Assembly: GCA_964631335.1 (NCBI GenBank)
Contig: CAZVXD010000112.1
Span: 1 to 5,774, forward strand
Length of the DNA: 5,774 nucleotides
Reading direction: 5' to 3'
From: JAFGHJ01 sp964631335
GTDB lineage: Bacteria > Hydrothermota > UBA3072
This document shows, in pieces, positions 1 through 4,555 of the stretch; the stretch's first letter is position 1; each line of letters opens with the position of its first letter. Below the pieces are notes generated by a model, which saw only the letters and a list, made by a program, of their open reading frames with translations, was not told where the DNA came from and did not search any database. Made by a program: the position numbers and the translations under genes.

Positions 1-188
1 GCATTAAATAATTTCTCCGCTTCTTGCTTTCTTAATACGCAAAACGGGGGTCTATTCGAATCCCAATTCCAAAGAACAGGTACTTGTTCTGGTATTGTTG
101 CTCCCTTTGACAAAATTATATCTCCATCTTTATCAACTTTATCAAATTCATACAGTTTAAATATTATTTCCTTTTTATCTTTCATCAT
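1..188 (-). CDS. Unrecognised phage protein, N-terminal part only
   Basis: The reading frame is open from the start to the left edge, so 62 codons are visible and the C-terminus lies outside the window. Two consecutive ATG codons (186-188 and 183-185) could start it. AAGGTG lies 4 and 7 bases upstream of them respectively, so the second is also plausible. The first ATG overlaps the stop of the upstream small ORF as ATGA, which favours coupled translation. Visible segments include FDKVDKDGDIILSKGA and VPVLWNWD. The pattern of a 'VDxDGD' turn followed by a 'PVLWxxD' strand is reminiscent of the N-terminal part of phage prohead proteases (HK97 type). The replication-gene context and the short visible length do not support that function, so I leave it unassigned. 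It appears to be a late member of the leftward operon. Confidence 0.6.
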   Translation of the reverse strand, partial: MMKDKKEIIFKLYEFDKVDKDGDIILSKGATIPEQVPVLWNWDSNRPPFCVLRKQEAEKLFN

Positions 189-307
189 CGCACCTTTACC
201 CAAGCCCCGCTTTCCGTTACCTGATATTGCGTGCCGTCTTGCATGGTGACCGTGTCCCCGGGTCTATACCTTACCCGCTTCTGCTCACCGGAAAGTCTTT
301 TATTCAT
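185..307 (-). CDS. 40-residue basic protein, possibly SH3-like
   Basis: A 40-codon ORF runs from an ATG at 305-307 to a TGA at 185-187 that overlaps the next start (ATGA). The peptide is basic and contains VRYRPGDTVTMQDGTQYQV followed by a short strand ending AWVKVR. That looks like a small beta-barrel (SH3/KOW-like) fold, but this is an inference from pattern only. The ATG has no convincing Shine-Dalgarno sequence. The same frame is open upstream for eight more codons to an in-frame TAG at 332-334. Beyond that TAG lies an ATG at 374-376 with an excellent SD. The functional gene may therefore start at 376 and be interrupted or read through at the TAG, or be expressed by re-initiation about 25 bases after it. 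It was too short for routine gene calling. Confidence 0.5.
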   Translation of the reverse strand: MNKRLSGEQKRVRYRPGDTVTMQDGTQYQVTESGAWVKVR

Positions 308-331
308 TTTGTCGATTGTTTCTCTGTCTTT

Positions 332-387
332 CTACTCTTTCCTTCTACGCCTTTTTTCGGTTTTATCGTTTTTCATCTTTACCCTCC
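332..387 (-). other. Strong SD and 14-codon ORF ending in TAG, in frame with the next ORF
   Basis: GGAGGG (complement of 382-387) sits 5 bases before an ATG at 374-376. This is one of the best ribosome-binding sites in the leftward operon. The 14 codons that follow encode a very basic peptide (MKNDKTEKRRRRKE) and end at TAG (332-334). The ATG lies inside the 3' end of the resolvase gene, overlapping it by 14 bases. The same frame continues past the TAG into the 40-codon ORF below. The short ORF could be a leader, the true N-terminus of that small protein split by a nonsense change, or a read-through site. Confidence 0.45.
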
Positions 388-782
388 AAAATTTTTAACC
401 TGATTTCAGTCCGGGGATTGTCCTTATCCACCCCAACAATTTCCGAATGATTACCTCTGAATCCGTAATGCTGAATGTTTTTGTCATTCGTGATTATATC
501 CGCTTTTTGAAGTATATCAGAGGTCGCCTGTAAAAGCCCGATAAGGTCTGGCCATGAAACATAATTCGGCATATAGTACTTGACACACACATCGATCTCT
601 TTTTCGATTGGGAATTCGGGTCTCTGATTTAAAAGTGCCTTTACCGCCGCTCTTTCAAAACTGTTATATACGGATGACTGGACTATAAAAGGCTTACCTC
701 TACCCCTGCCCGATCGGAAGATTCTCTGCGAATTCTTTTTTGTTATCGGACGCCCGGGGATTGTAAAGGTATATTCAGTCAT
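363..782 (-). CDS. rusA: RusA-type Holliday-junction resolvase
   Basis: RusA proteins are small dimeric Mg2+-dependent endonucleases that cut four-way DNA junctions; phages use them to resolve recombination and replication intermediates. This 139-residue protein has the family's usual length. It opens with the typical strand and turn (TFTIPGRPITKKNSQR, residues 5-20). The catalytic segment is SWPDLIGLLQATSDILQKA with IITNDKNI (about residues 77-103). Asp79 and Asp100 are 21 residues apart, the spacing of the E. coli RusA catalytic Asp70 and Asp91. The residue matching Asp72 is Ile81 and that matching Lys76 is Gln85, so this is a divergent subfamily. The ATG overlaps the end of the upstream membrane-protein gene by 8 bases and has little SD, so coupled translation is likely. 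It ends with TAA. Assignment is from motif memory and is fairly secure at family level. Confidence 0.85.
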   Translation of the reverse strand: MTEYTFTIPGRPITKKNSQRIFRSGRGRGKPFIVQSSVYNSFERAAVKALLNQRPEFPIEKEIDVCVKYYMPNYVSWPDLIGLLQATSDILQKADIITNDKNIQHYGFRGNHSEIVGVDKDNPRTEIRLKILEGKDEKR

Positions 783-981
783 TTTTGAGCAAAATTAGAA
801 ACAAAATTCCGGCGATCCAAAAAACACAATATGTAATCCAAAAATTTAAAGACCTTTCAAATACGCTTTTCATAAACCATAGAAAACATTTAACAAGAAG
901 CCAACTCCAACAATGAGCTACCCCCAATCCAACTAAAACAAGAATACAAGCCCCGGAAATAGTTAAGGCTATTTTACGCAT
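775..981 (-). CDS. Small two-helix membrane protein
   Basis: I start this gene at the ATG at 979-981 because AAGGAGGT lies just upstream. The longer frame to a TTG at 1026 would bury that SD in coding sequence. The product has 68 residues with two hydrophobic stretches, about residues 5-28 (ALTISGACILVLVGLGVAH) and about 47-65 (FWITYCVFWIAGILFLILL), joined by a short basic loop. It should sit in the inner membrane with both ends on the same side. I do not recognise the family. It is rich in Trp, Phe and Cys. Its TGA overlaps the resolvase start. Small membrane proteins in early phage regions can be exclusion or holin-like, but nothing here decides the role. Confidence 0.65.
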   Translation of the reverse strand: MRKIALTISGACILVLVGLGVAHCWSWLLVKCFLWFMKSVFERSLNFWITYCVFWIAGILFLILLKND

Positions 982-1022
982 TTTGACCTCCTTTTTTATT
1001 ATGTGACTTTTTAAAATTACAC

Positions 1023-1358
1023 TCAAAACAAAGAAATGCTCCCGATAAATTTTTCCACATTCCGGATAACCGGATTCTTTTTCTCCGCGTACTTATAAAT
1101 AATTCTAATTGTATTTCTCGGCGACTCATCATGTGGCGGGTGTTTCATCTGCCCTTTGTACGTTGGCATATGTGTATGCTTTTTTAATTTTGTATTTTTG
1201 CTCTTTTTCTGTTCTCTCTGTCTCTTTCTCTGTGATTTCTGTGTTATCTTAACCGCGCACTTCTTACAATATCCCTTAATTCCGTTCTTTCTGGTATTAT
1301 CGGTTGCCATCTGCTCTTTGTCGAATAATCCATTACACTGGGAACATTTGTATTTCAA
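1023..1358 (-). CDS. Small zinc-finger protein with basic linker
   Basis: The 111-residue product has one four-cysteine zinc site near its N-terminus: Cys5-x2-Cys8 (KYKCSQC) and Cys31-x2-Cys34 (GYCKKC). A strongly basic linker follows (about residues 38-62, many Lys/Arg/Gln), then a C-terminal segment with mixed helices. The CxxC...GYCKKC arrangement resembles the zinc ribbons attached to phage HNH nucleases, but I see no HNH active-site residues, so a nuclease call is not supported. DNA or RNA binding is likely. The start is a TTG overlapping the helicase stop as TTGA, with GGGGATGGG upstream. Starting at the next ATG would delete the first CxxC, so I prefer TTG. The gene lies between helicase and resolvase genes, consistent with a DNA-metabolism accessory protein. 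Confidence 0.65.
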   Translation of the reverse strand: MKYKCSQCNGLFDKEQMATDNTRKNGIKGYCKKCAVKITQKSQRKRQREQKKSKNTKLKKHTHMPTYKGQMKHPPHDESPRNTIRIIYKYAEKKNPVIRNVEKFIGSISLF

Positions 1359-2275
1359 AACCCATCCCCGTAATTATCAAACCGTGTGTAATTCTTATGG
1401 AATGTTAATTTTGTCCTGCCGGTTGCTCCATTCCTGCGTTTTGCTAAAAACAACTCGATTGTCTCAGTTGAGCTTTCTTCAAAGATTTTTTCCTGGTCCC
1501 GATGAAGGAATAAAACTATGTCCGCGTCCTGTTCGATTTCTCCGGANNNNNNNNNNNNNNNNNNNNNNNNNNNNNNNNNNNNNNNNNNNNNNNNNNNNNN
1601 NNNNNNNNNNNNNNNNNNNNNNNNNNNNNNNNNNNNNNNNNNNNNNCTTTTCCCGAATGAAGGCCTGCCTGCCAAAATAAAATATTCCCTCTGTCTTACA
1701 CCTAAAAACATCTTATCGAGAGAATGAAACCCGGTGTTGTAGCCTTCTATTCCGGATTTCTTTTCAATTCTTTTCTCAATTTTTTTCATCACTTCAGGCA
1801 AGAGATTGTTTAAACTTTTTATCGATAAAACTTCACCGGGTATCGCTCTCGAAAGGTCCACTACTTCAAGAGCGGTTTGCTCGAGATCGTCGGCTTTTCT
1901 TTCCGCTTTAACGGTTATTTCTCCGGACTTTTTTACTATCTGTCTTAAAAGACTTTTTTCTTTTACAAGATTCGCATGCCAGGTAATATTCTCCGGATTC
2001 GTATTGCCTTTAATAAAACCGGCTACAAATCCCGGACCACCAATTTTTTCAAGTGTTTGTTCTTTGCGTAAAAAATCGACTACCGTGACAAGATCGACTT
2101 TTTTATCGAGTTCATATAAACACTTGACCGCTTTAAAAAGAATGCCACAATCCGGTTTATAAAAATCATCTGAATCTAAAATCGTTATCGCTTCCGGAAT
2201 AGCGTTTTCAGACATCAATAAACTTGATATTACCGCGAACTCTGCCTCCGGATTATAAATTGGCTTTGATTGCAT
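1355..2275 (-). CDS. dnaB: DnaB-family replicative helicase (interrupted by assembly gap)
   Basis: DnaB-type helicases form hexameric rings that unwind DNA 5'-3' at the fork. The N-terminal domain is complete, with PEAEFAVISSLL (about 9-20), a DDFYKPDCGILFKAV block, VDLVTVVDFLR and an IGGPGFVAGF block (about 78-88). The RecA-like domain starts with TGFHSLDKMFLGV and the Walker A AGRPSFGK (202-209), which runs straight into the N run. On the far side are motif H4 (SGEIEQDADIVLFLHRD) and the arginine-finger region KRRNGATGRTKLTFHKNYTRF. Walker B and most of the ATPase core are missing. In E. coli DnaB the Walker A lysine and the arginine finger are about 206 residues apart, so roughly 0.5 kb is absent, not 100 bases. 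The ATG overlaps the end of the preceding gene by 23 bases, with GAAGGG as SD. A phage-encoded helicase fits the upstream initiator and origin. Confidence 0.93.
   Translation of the reverse strand: MQSKPIYNPEAEFAVISSLLMSENAIPEAITILDSDDFYKPDCGILFKAVKCLYELDKKVDLVTVVDFLRKEQTLEKIGGPGFVAGFIKGNTNPENITWHANLVKEKSLLRQIVKKSGEITVKAERKADDLEQTALEVVDLSRAIPGEVLSIKSLNNLLPEVMKKIEKRIEKKSGIEGYNTGFHSLDKMFLGVRQREYFILAGRPSFGKXXXXXXXXXXXXXXXXXXXXXXXXXXXXXXXXXXSGEIEQDADIVLFLHRDQEKIFEESSTETIELFLAKRRNGATGRTKLTFHKNYTRFDNYGDGF
1547..1646. other. Assembly gap (100 N) inside the helicase gene
   Basis: Exactly 100 N, the usual placeholder for a gap of unknown length. It starts immediately after the Walker A motif. From family spacing I infer that about 0.5 kb is really missing. 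The true length should leave remainder 1 when divided by 3 if the gene is intact. Confidence 0.97.
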
Positions 2276-2495
2276 TTAATAAAACCCTTCGCCTTTCAAC
2301 TAACTTCGCGATTTTAAAAGTTAGTTCTCTATCTAAAAATTCATATACTTCTATTTCTTCGCTTTTTACACATCTCGCCTTTTCTTCAAAAATATTTATT
2401 TCTTTTAAAATGTAGATGAAGTTGTTTATTTTTTCCTGGGTTTCTATAAACTGATCCGCGAATATTTCAACTTTCTCTGAATCGGTTTTTACCAT
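2253..2495 (-). CDS. 80-residue helical protein between initiator and helicase genes
   Basis: The ATG at 2493-2495 is preceded by AGGGGGTG at 4 bases from its core, a strong SD lying across the end of the initiator gene. The product is 80 residues, highly charged and predicted by composition to be almost all helix, with heptad-like spacing in FIETQEKINNFIYILKEINI and a basic C-terminal part (VERRRVLLNAIKANL). I recognise no family. Its position between an O-like initiator and a DnaB-like helicase is where phages often keep a helicase loader or adaptor. It is much shorter than known loaders such as lambda P and lacks any ATPase motif, so a loader role is only a guess. It ends in TAA, 23 bases inside the helicase gene. 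Confidence 0.6.
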   Translation of the reverse strand: MVKTDSEKVEIFADQFIETQEKINNFIYILKEINIFEEKARCVKSEEIEVYEFLDRELTFKIAKLVERRRVLLNAIKANL

Positions 2496-2503
2496 TTCAC
2501 CCC

Positions 2504-3235
2504 CTAATAAGTTTTTGCGTTTTGATATGGATCAAGTTGTTTATTCTCTTTTTGATTTAACCATTTTTCAATCATCTCATAACTCCTAAAACAATATTCT
2601 GGCGTGCAATAGACTTTGCTGTTTTGATTCTTACCTGTAACAAAATCGTCAGCCCTGATTTTTTTTAAAGCTAAAATAAGTTCTTCTTTCGAAAATTCTT
2701 TTAATCTCGCTCTGATTTTTGTTTCTATTTTTGGTGTTAATTTTCTGGGTTCGTAAACTCCCTTAAAAATTTCTTTGTATTTTTTAAATAGGGTATATAT
2801 ATTTTCTTTTGTATTAGTTTCTTTAATACTTTCTTTTGTGGTTATACTTTTGCGTAACGGTACCGTTACACTTTTGCGTAACGGTTCTTGTCTTTTTGCA
2901 TAACGGTTAATGTTTTGCGTAACGGTATCCCATTGCTCATAATCCTTATTAAATCTATATTTCTTGCCTATACCGTTAATGTTTTGCGTAACGGTTAATA
3001 TTTTCATTTTACATAATTTTTTAATAAGAAAACTTGCTCTTGTTTTATTTATTAGCATGGCTTTTGCGAATTGTGATAAAGATATAAAGTCTTCTTTTTT
3101 TTTAAAACCGTAAGTTTTTCTAATTACAAAAAGAGCTGCTCTTAATTCTTGACTTGATATATTTAGACGGATCAATTCTTCTAAAATTTCATTAGAGATT
3201 TGAGTGTGCCCGTTTTCTACTTGAGGATTCGCCAC
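2504..3235 (-). CDS. Phage replication initiator, lambda O-like
   Basis: These proteins bind iterons at the phage origin and help load the replicative helicase. The N-terminal domain (about residues 5-103) matches the phage replication protein O winged-helix pattern: QVENGHTQISNEILEEL, then ALFVIRKTYGFKKKEDFISL, a recognition-helix region (NKTRASFLIKKLCKMKIL) and a closing YRFNKDYEQWD. A Ser/Thr/Lys-rich linker (about 104-145) coincides with DNA iterons. The C-terminal part (about 145-230) has LFKKYKEIFKGVY, an Arg/Lys/Leu helix pair and FRSYEMIEKWL, like the helicase-interacting C-terminal domains of phage replication proteins. The GTG start at 3233-3235 is chosen because 'MANPQVENG' is the usual family beginning; it overlaps the TAG of the preceding ORF. 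The gene stops at TAG (2504-2506); read-through would add only five residues before TAA. Length 243 is normal. Confidence 0.88.
   Translation of the reverse strand: MANPQVENGHTQISNEILEELIRLNISSQELRAALFVIRKTYGFKKKEDFISLSQFAKAMLINKTRASFLIKKLCKMKILTVTQNINGIGKKYRFNKDYEQWDTVTQNINRYAKRQEPLRKSVTVPLRKSITTKESIKETNTKENIYTLFKKYKEIFKGVYEPRKLTPKIETKIRARLKEFSKEELILALKKIRADDFVTGKNQNSKVYCTPEYCFRSYEMIEKWLNQKENKQLDPYQNAKTY
2764..2847. other. AT-rich segment beside the iterons, candidate unwinding element
   Basis: I count 15 G/C in these 84 bases, including TATATATATTTT and TTTTTTAAATA tracts. It directly abuts iteron 1. In lambda an AT-rich stretch next to the O iterons melts first during initiation. By analogy this is the likely DNA-unwinding element. 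It lies within coding sequence for about residues 130-157 of the initiator. The DNA on the other side (2996-3030) is also very AT-rich. Confidence 0.5.
2848..2995 (+). repeat. Iteron array in the initiator gene, probable replication origin
   Basis: Five same-orientation copies of TTTTGCGTAACGGT occur at 2848-2861, 2872-2885, 2894-2907 (one mismatch, GCA for GCG), 2913-2926 and 2982-2995. Start-to-start spacings are 24, 22, 19 and 69 bases. Inverted half-sites ACCGTTA are at 2862-2868 and 2972-2978; the first makes the perfect palindrome GTAACGGTACCGTTAC (2854-2869). Copies 4 and 5 share 21 identical bases (2906-2926 and 2975-2995). Read on the coding strand, the copies give TVTQN twice, NRYAK once and PLRK twice, that is, all three frames. 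Protein-level repetition therefore cannot explain them. The large last spacing spans the segment encoding the conserved YRFNKDYEQW. The arrangement matches lambda ori, so I infer binding sites for the O-like protein. Confidence 0.85.
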
Positions 3236-3783
3236 TACTTCTGTGTCCCCGGATTAAAATGCAATAACTGGGTATTCCAGGCTTGCAAATTAACTTCTTT
3301 GTTGAAAAATAAATCTGGATCATTTGTGAAAAGTATATTTTTAAAACCCTGCGGCGTGTATATCGGAGTATTAAAAATNNNNNNNNNNNNNNNNNNNNNN
3401 NNNNNNNNNNNNNNNNNNNNNNNNNNNNNNNNNNNNNNNNNNNNNNNNNNNNNNNNNNNNNNNNNNNNNNNNNNNNNNAAAAGAGACAGATAATGAATGC
3501 CCGGATTTAGAATCCCGGCCCAGATGGATTTCAGTCGTGAGTTTCCGGACCGAGATTTGATAGCAATATTATTTTTTAATGTCGCGTCTTGTGGTATAAA
3601 ATTTAATCTGGTTAATTGTTTATCCGGTTTGCCATTATCGGCACGTCTAAACCGAGAAATTGAATTACGGGCTTTAAAATGCGTCATTGGAATAACCCCG
3701 CGAGGCATCATGCTGAAAAAGATAAAACTTTTACCCTCGCGGGTTTCTTTATTTATTATTTTAATTTTTGATAAGTTCAACAT
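3235..3783 (-). CDS. Unrecognised ORF broken by a gap, doubtful gene
   Basis: The frame is open from ATG 3781-3783 to the N run (101 full codons) and again from the N run to a TAG at 3235-3237 (48 codons). The two halves share a frame only if the placeholder length is right. The first half is basic and low in acidic residues (MTHFKARNSISRFRR, IKSRSGNSRLKSIW); the second has IFNTPIYTPQGF and NPGTQK. I recognise no family. There is no SD before the ATG, but a promoter-like sequence ends about 10 bases upstream, so it would be read from an almost leaderless transcript if real. The opposite strand is also open over 3497-3790, and a GC-rich inverted repeat lies inside. A structured or repeated non-coding element is an equally good explanation. 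Confidence 0.35.
   Translation of the reverse strand: MLNLSKIKIINKETREGKSFIFFSMMPRGVIPMTHFKARNSISRFRRADNGKPDKQLTRLNFIPQDATLKNNIAIKSRSGNSRLKSIWAGILNPGIHYLSLXXXXXXXXXXXXXXXXXXXXXXXXXXXXXXXXXXIFNTPIYTPQGFKNILFTNDPDLFFNKEVNLQAWNTQLLHFNPGTQK
3379..3478. other. Assembly gap (100 N) upstream of the initiator gene
   Basis: A second run of exactly 100 N. Its real length is unknown, so the distance and even continuity between the divergent promoter region and the initiator gene are not assured. Assemblers often break at repeats, which fits the odd flanking sequence. Confidence 0.97.
3697..3743 (+). other. GC-rich inverted repeat with T-rich 3' flank
   Basis: CCCGCGAGG (3697-3705) and CCTCGCGGG (3735-3743) are perfect 9-base arms around a 29-base loop that contains a smaller AAAAG/CTTTT stem. 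On the plus strand the hairpin is followed by TTTCTTTATTTATT, so it could terminate rightward transcription. No convincing rightward gene precedes it. On the minus strand it would form near the 5' end of the leftward transcript, just before an ATG at 3688-3690, and might act as a leader structure. Confidence 0.45.
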
Positions 3784-3792
3784 GATGTAGAC

Positions 3793-3820
3793 AATATAAC
3801 ATGATTTTAAAAAAAATCAA
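3793..3820 (-). promoter_or_regulatory. Candidate sigma-70-like promoter for the leftward operon
   Basis: Read on the minus strand, TTGATT (3820-3815) and TATATT (3798-3793) are separated by 16 bases. Expected transcription would begin around 3786, only a few bases before the ATG at 3783, so that ATG would be leaderless or translation would begin further down. The -35 overlaps the foot of the adjacent hairpin, suggesting linked control. Confidence 0.4.
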
Positions 3821-3853
3821 GGGGGAATTTTATTTTTTTAATTTTCCCCCTTG
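3809..3853 (-). terminator. Hairpin plus T8, terminator-like on the minus strand
   Basis: CAAGGGGGAA (3818-3827) and TTCCCCCTTG (3844-3853) form a perfect 10-bp stem with a 16-base AT-only loop that can pair partly. On the minus strand the stem is followed by A and then eight T (3816-3809), the form of a Rho-independent terminator. The plus strand has no T run after the stem. No leftward gene lies upstream of it, so it would end a short leader or small RNA started further right, or act as an attenuator or operator. Confidence 0.5.
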
Positions 3854-3880
3854 CGAAAAAACCATAATTGATTCAGGGAA

Positions 3881-3957
3881 TTGGTCTGATATTGGAAAAT
3901 TTTATATTGTAAAAAAATAATGTTGCCATTTTTAGTCTGTTGATTAATCTTTATAAT
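3881..3957 (+). promoter_or_regulatory. Rightward promoter region, weakly defined
   Basis: Two -10-like boxes are visible: TATATT at 3903-3908, with TTGGTC 16 bases upstream at 3881-3886, and a perfect TATAAT at 3952-3957 with only a poor T-rich -35. TTGATTA is repeated at 3940-3946 and 3958-3964, the first within the palindrome GATTAATC (3942-3949). TATATTGT here (3903-3910) is mirrored as ACAATATA at 3791-3798 in the leftward promoter. These could be regulator sites. Apart from the hairpin and promoters I see nothing else in 3784-4003. Confidence 0.35.
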
Positions 3958-4003
3958 TGATTATTTTGTCTATAAATAAACTAAATAAATGAAAGGAGAC
4001 GAA

Positions 4004-4228
4004 ATGAGGGAACTGAAACAAACAAATAGTACAATCAAAGAATTCATAATAATACTTTTAAAAATGCTTATATATCTATCGGTTGTTATCGGAGTTATTC
4101 TCTTTGTCCCAATTTGTTTAGTGATTCTTATTTGTAGTTCAGTAATGGGTTTGGTTATTGGTTTAATTGAAAAACCTTTTCAACTTATAAGGAGGAAATA
4201 TGAACATACTTTACATGCAAAACAGTAA
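4004..4228 (+). CDS. Small membrane protein
   Basis: I start at the ATG at 4004 because AAGGAG (3993-3998) lies 5 bases upstream; an ATG at 3989 would put this SD inside the gene. The product is 74 residues. A long hydrophobic core runs from about residue 13 to 57 (FIIILLKMLIYLSVVIGVIL, then VPICLVILICSSVMGLVIGL), enough for two transmembrane helices joined by a tight turn at Pro, with a basic C-terminal tail (RRKYEHTLHAKQ). No family is recognised. As the first gene of the rightward operon it may be a membrane-acting early phage product, but the sequence does not say which. It overlaps the next gene by 29 bases. Confidence 0.7.
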   Translation: MRELKQTNSTIKEFIIILLKMLIYLSVVIGVILFVPICLVILICSSVMGLVIGLIEKPFQLIRRKYEHTLHAKQ

Positions 4229-4370
4229 GCTCAACCGTAAGAAAGTTTCCGACATTGAGGAAATCCGGAAAGCGATGTCCATGTCAAATGACGATAAAGA
4301 TATTAAGCCATCCGATTTGATTCATAGTGATGATCGAATGGAATTGCGATTCGGGATGGACAAAGATTAA
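4200..4370 (+). CDS. 56-residue phage protein of unknown function
   Basis: An excellent SD, AAGGAGG (4189-4195), stands 4 bases before the ATG although both lie inside the 3' end of the preceding gene. That makes this short frame very likely real. The peptide starts MNILYMQNSKLNRKKVSDIE and ends with an acidic DDRMELRFGMDKD. It has no membrane segment, Cys pair or recognised motif. Its TAA overlaps the next ATG (TAATG), so the two should be translationally coupled. Confidence 0.65.
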   Translation: MNILYMQNSKLNRKKVSDIEEIRKAMSMSNDDKDIKPSDLIHSDDRMELRFGMDKD

Positions 4371-4555
4371 TGATCGAAGCATGGGAAAGACGGTCGAATC
4401 GAAAACAGCCTGAATACAACCCGGAGGATTGCTGTGAGGAGTGCGGACGGGAATCCGGGCAATATCTTTTACATGAAACAGAAGATGGTCGTCTTCTGTG
4501 CCGCGAATGTTATAACCATTATTTGGAGGAGGAAAAAGATGAAATTAACTTTTGA
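4370..4555 (+). CDS. Small zinc-ribbon protein
   Basis: The 61-residue product carries two CxxC knuckles, Cys22-x2-Cys25 (CCEECG) and Cys44-x2-Cys47 (LLCRECY), 18 residues apart. They flank a short beta-hairpin-like stretch (QYLLHETEDGRLL), as in compact zinc ribbons. An extra Cys21 adjoins the first knuckle. The ends are charged and acidic at the C-terminus. Such mini-ribbons in phages usually bind nucleic acid or a host protein, but the target cannot be read here. The start is coupled to the previous stop (TAATG). The stop lies 17 bases inside the next gene. Confidence 0.7.
   Translation: MIEAWERRSNRKQPEYNPEDCCEECGRESGQYLLHETEDGRLLCRECYNHYLEEEKDEINF

Noticed and set aside
1..188. Prohead protease
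   Set aside because: Only a short N-terminal resemblance; no catalytic part is in view and the neighbours are replication genes, not capsid genes.
775..1026. TTG start for the membrane protein
   Set aside because: The AAGGAGGT site just before ATG 979-981 defines a better start, giving a cleaner N-terminus.
1156..1680. Plus-strand ORF
   Set aside because: It is antisense to the zinc-finger and helicase genes, which have clear motifs on the other strand, and it passes through the N run.
1806..2162. Plus-strand 118-codon ORF
   Set aside because: It is the shadow of the conserved helicase N-terminal domain and has no SD or recognisable motif.
2489..2506. TAG of the initiator gene as evidence of stop-codon reassignment
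   Set aside because: Read-through adds only five codons before TAA, and the protein already has normal length, so the TAG is most simply an ordinary stop.
2848..2995. Repeats as a protein-level duplication or CRISPR array
   Set aside because: The copies are in three different reading frames, which excludes peptide repetition. Unit length, spacing and location inside a gene do not fit a CRISPR array.
3497..3790. Plus-strand 97-codon ORF as a real gene
   Set aside because: No SD, no family, wrong orientation for the operon and it runs into the leftward promoter. It is kept only as part of the odd both-strand-open region.
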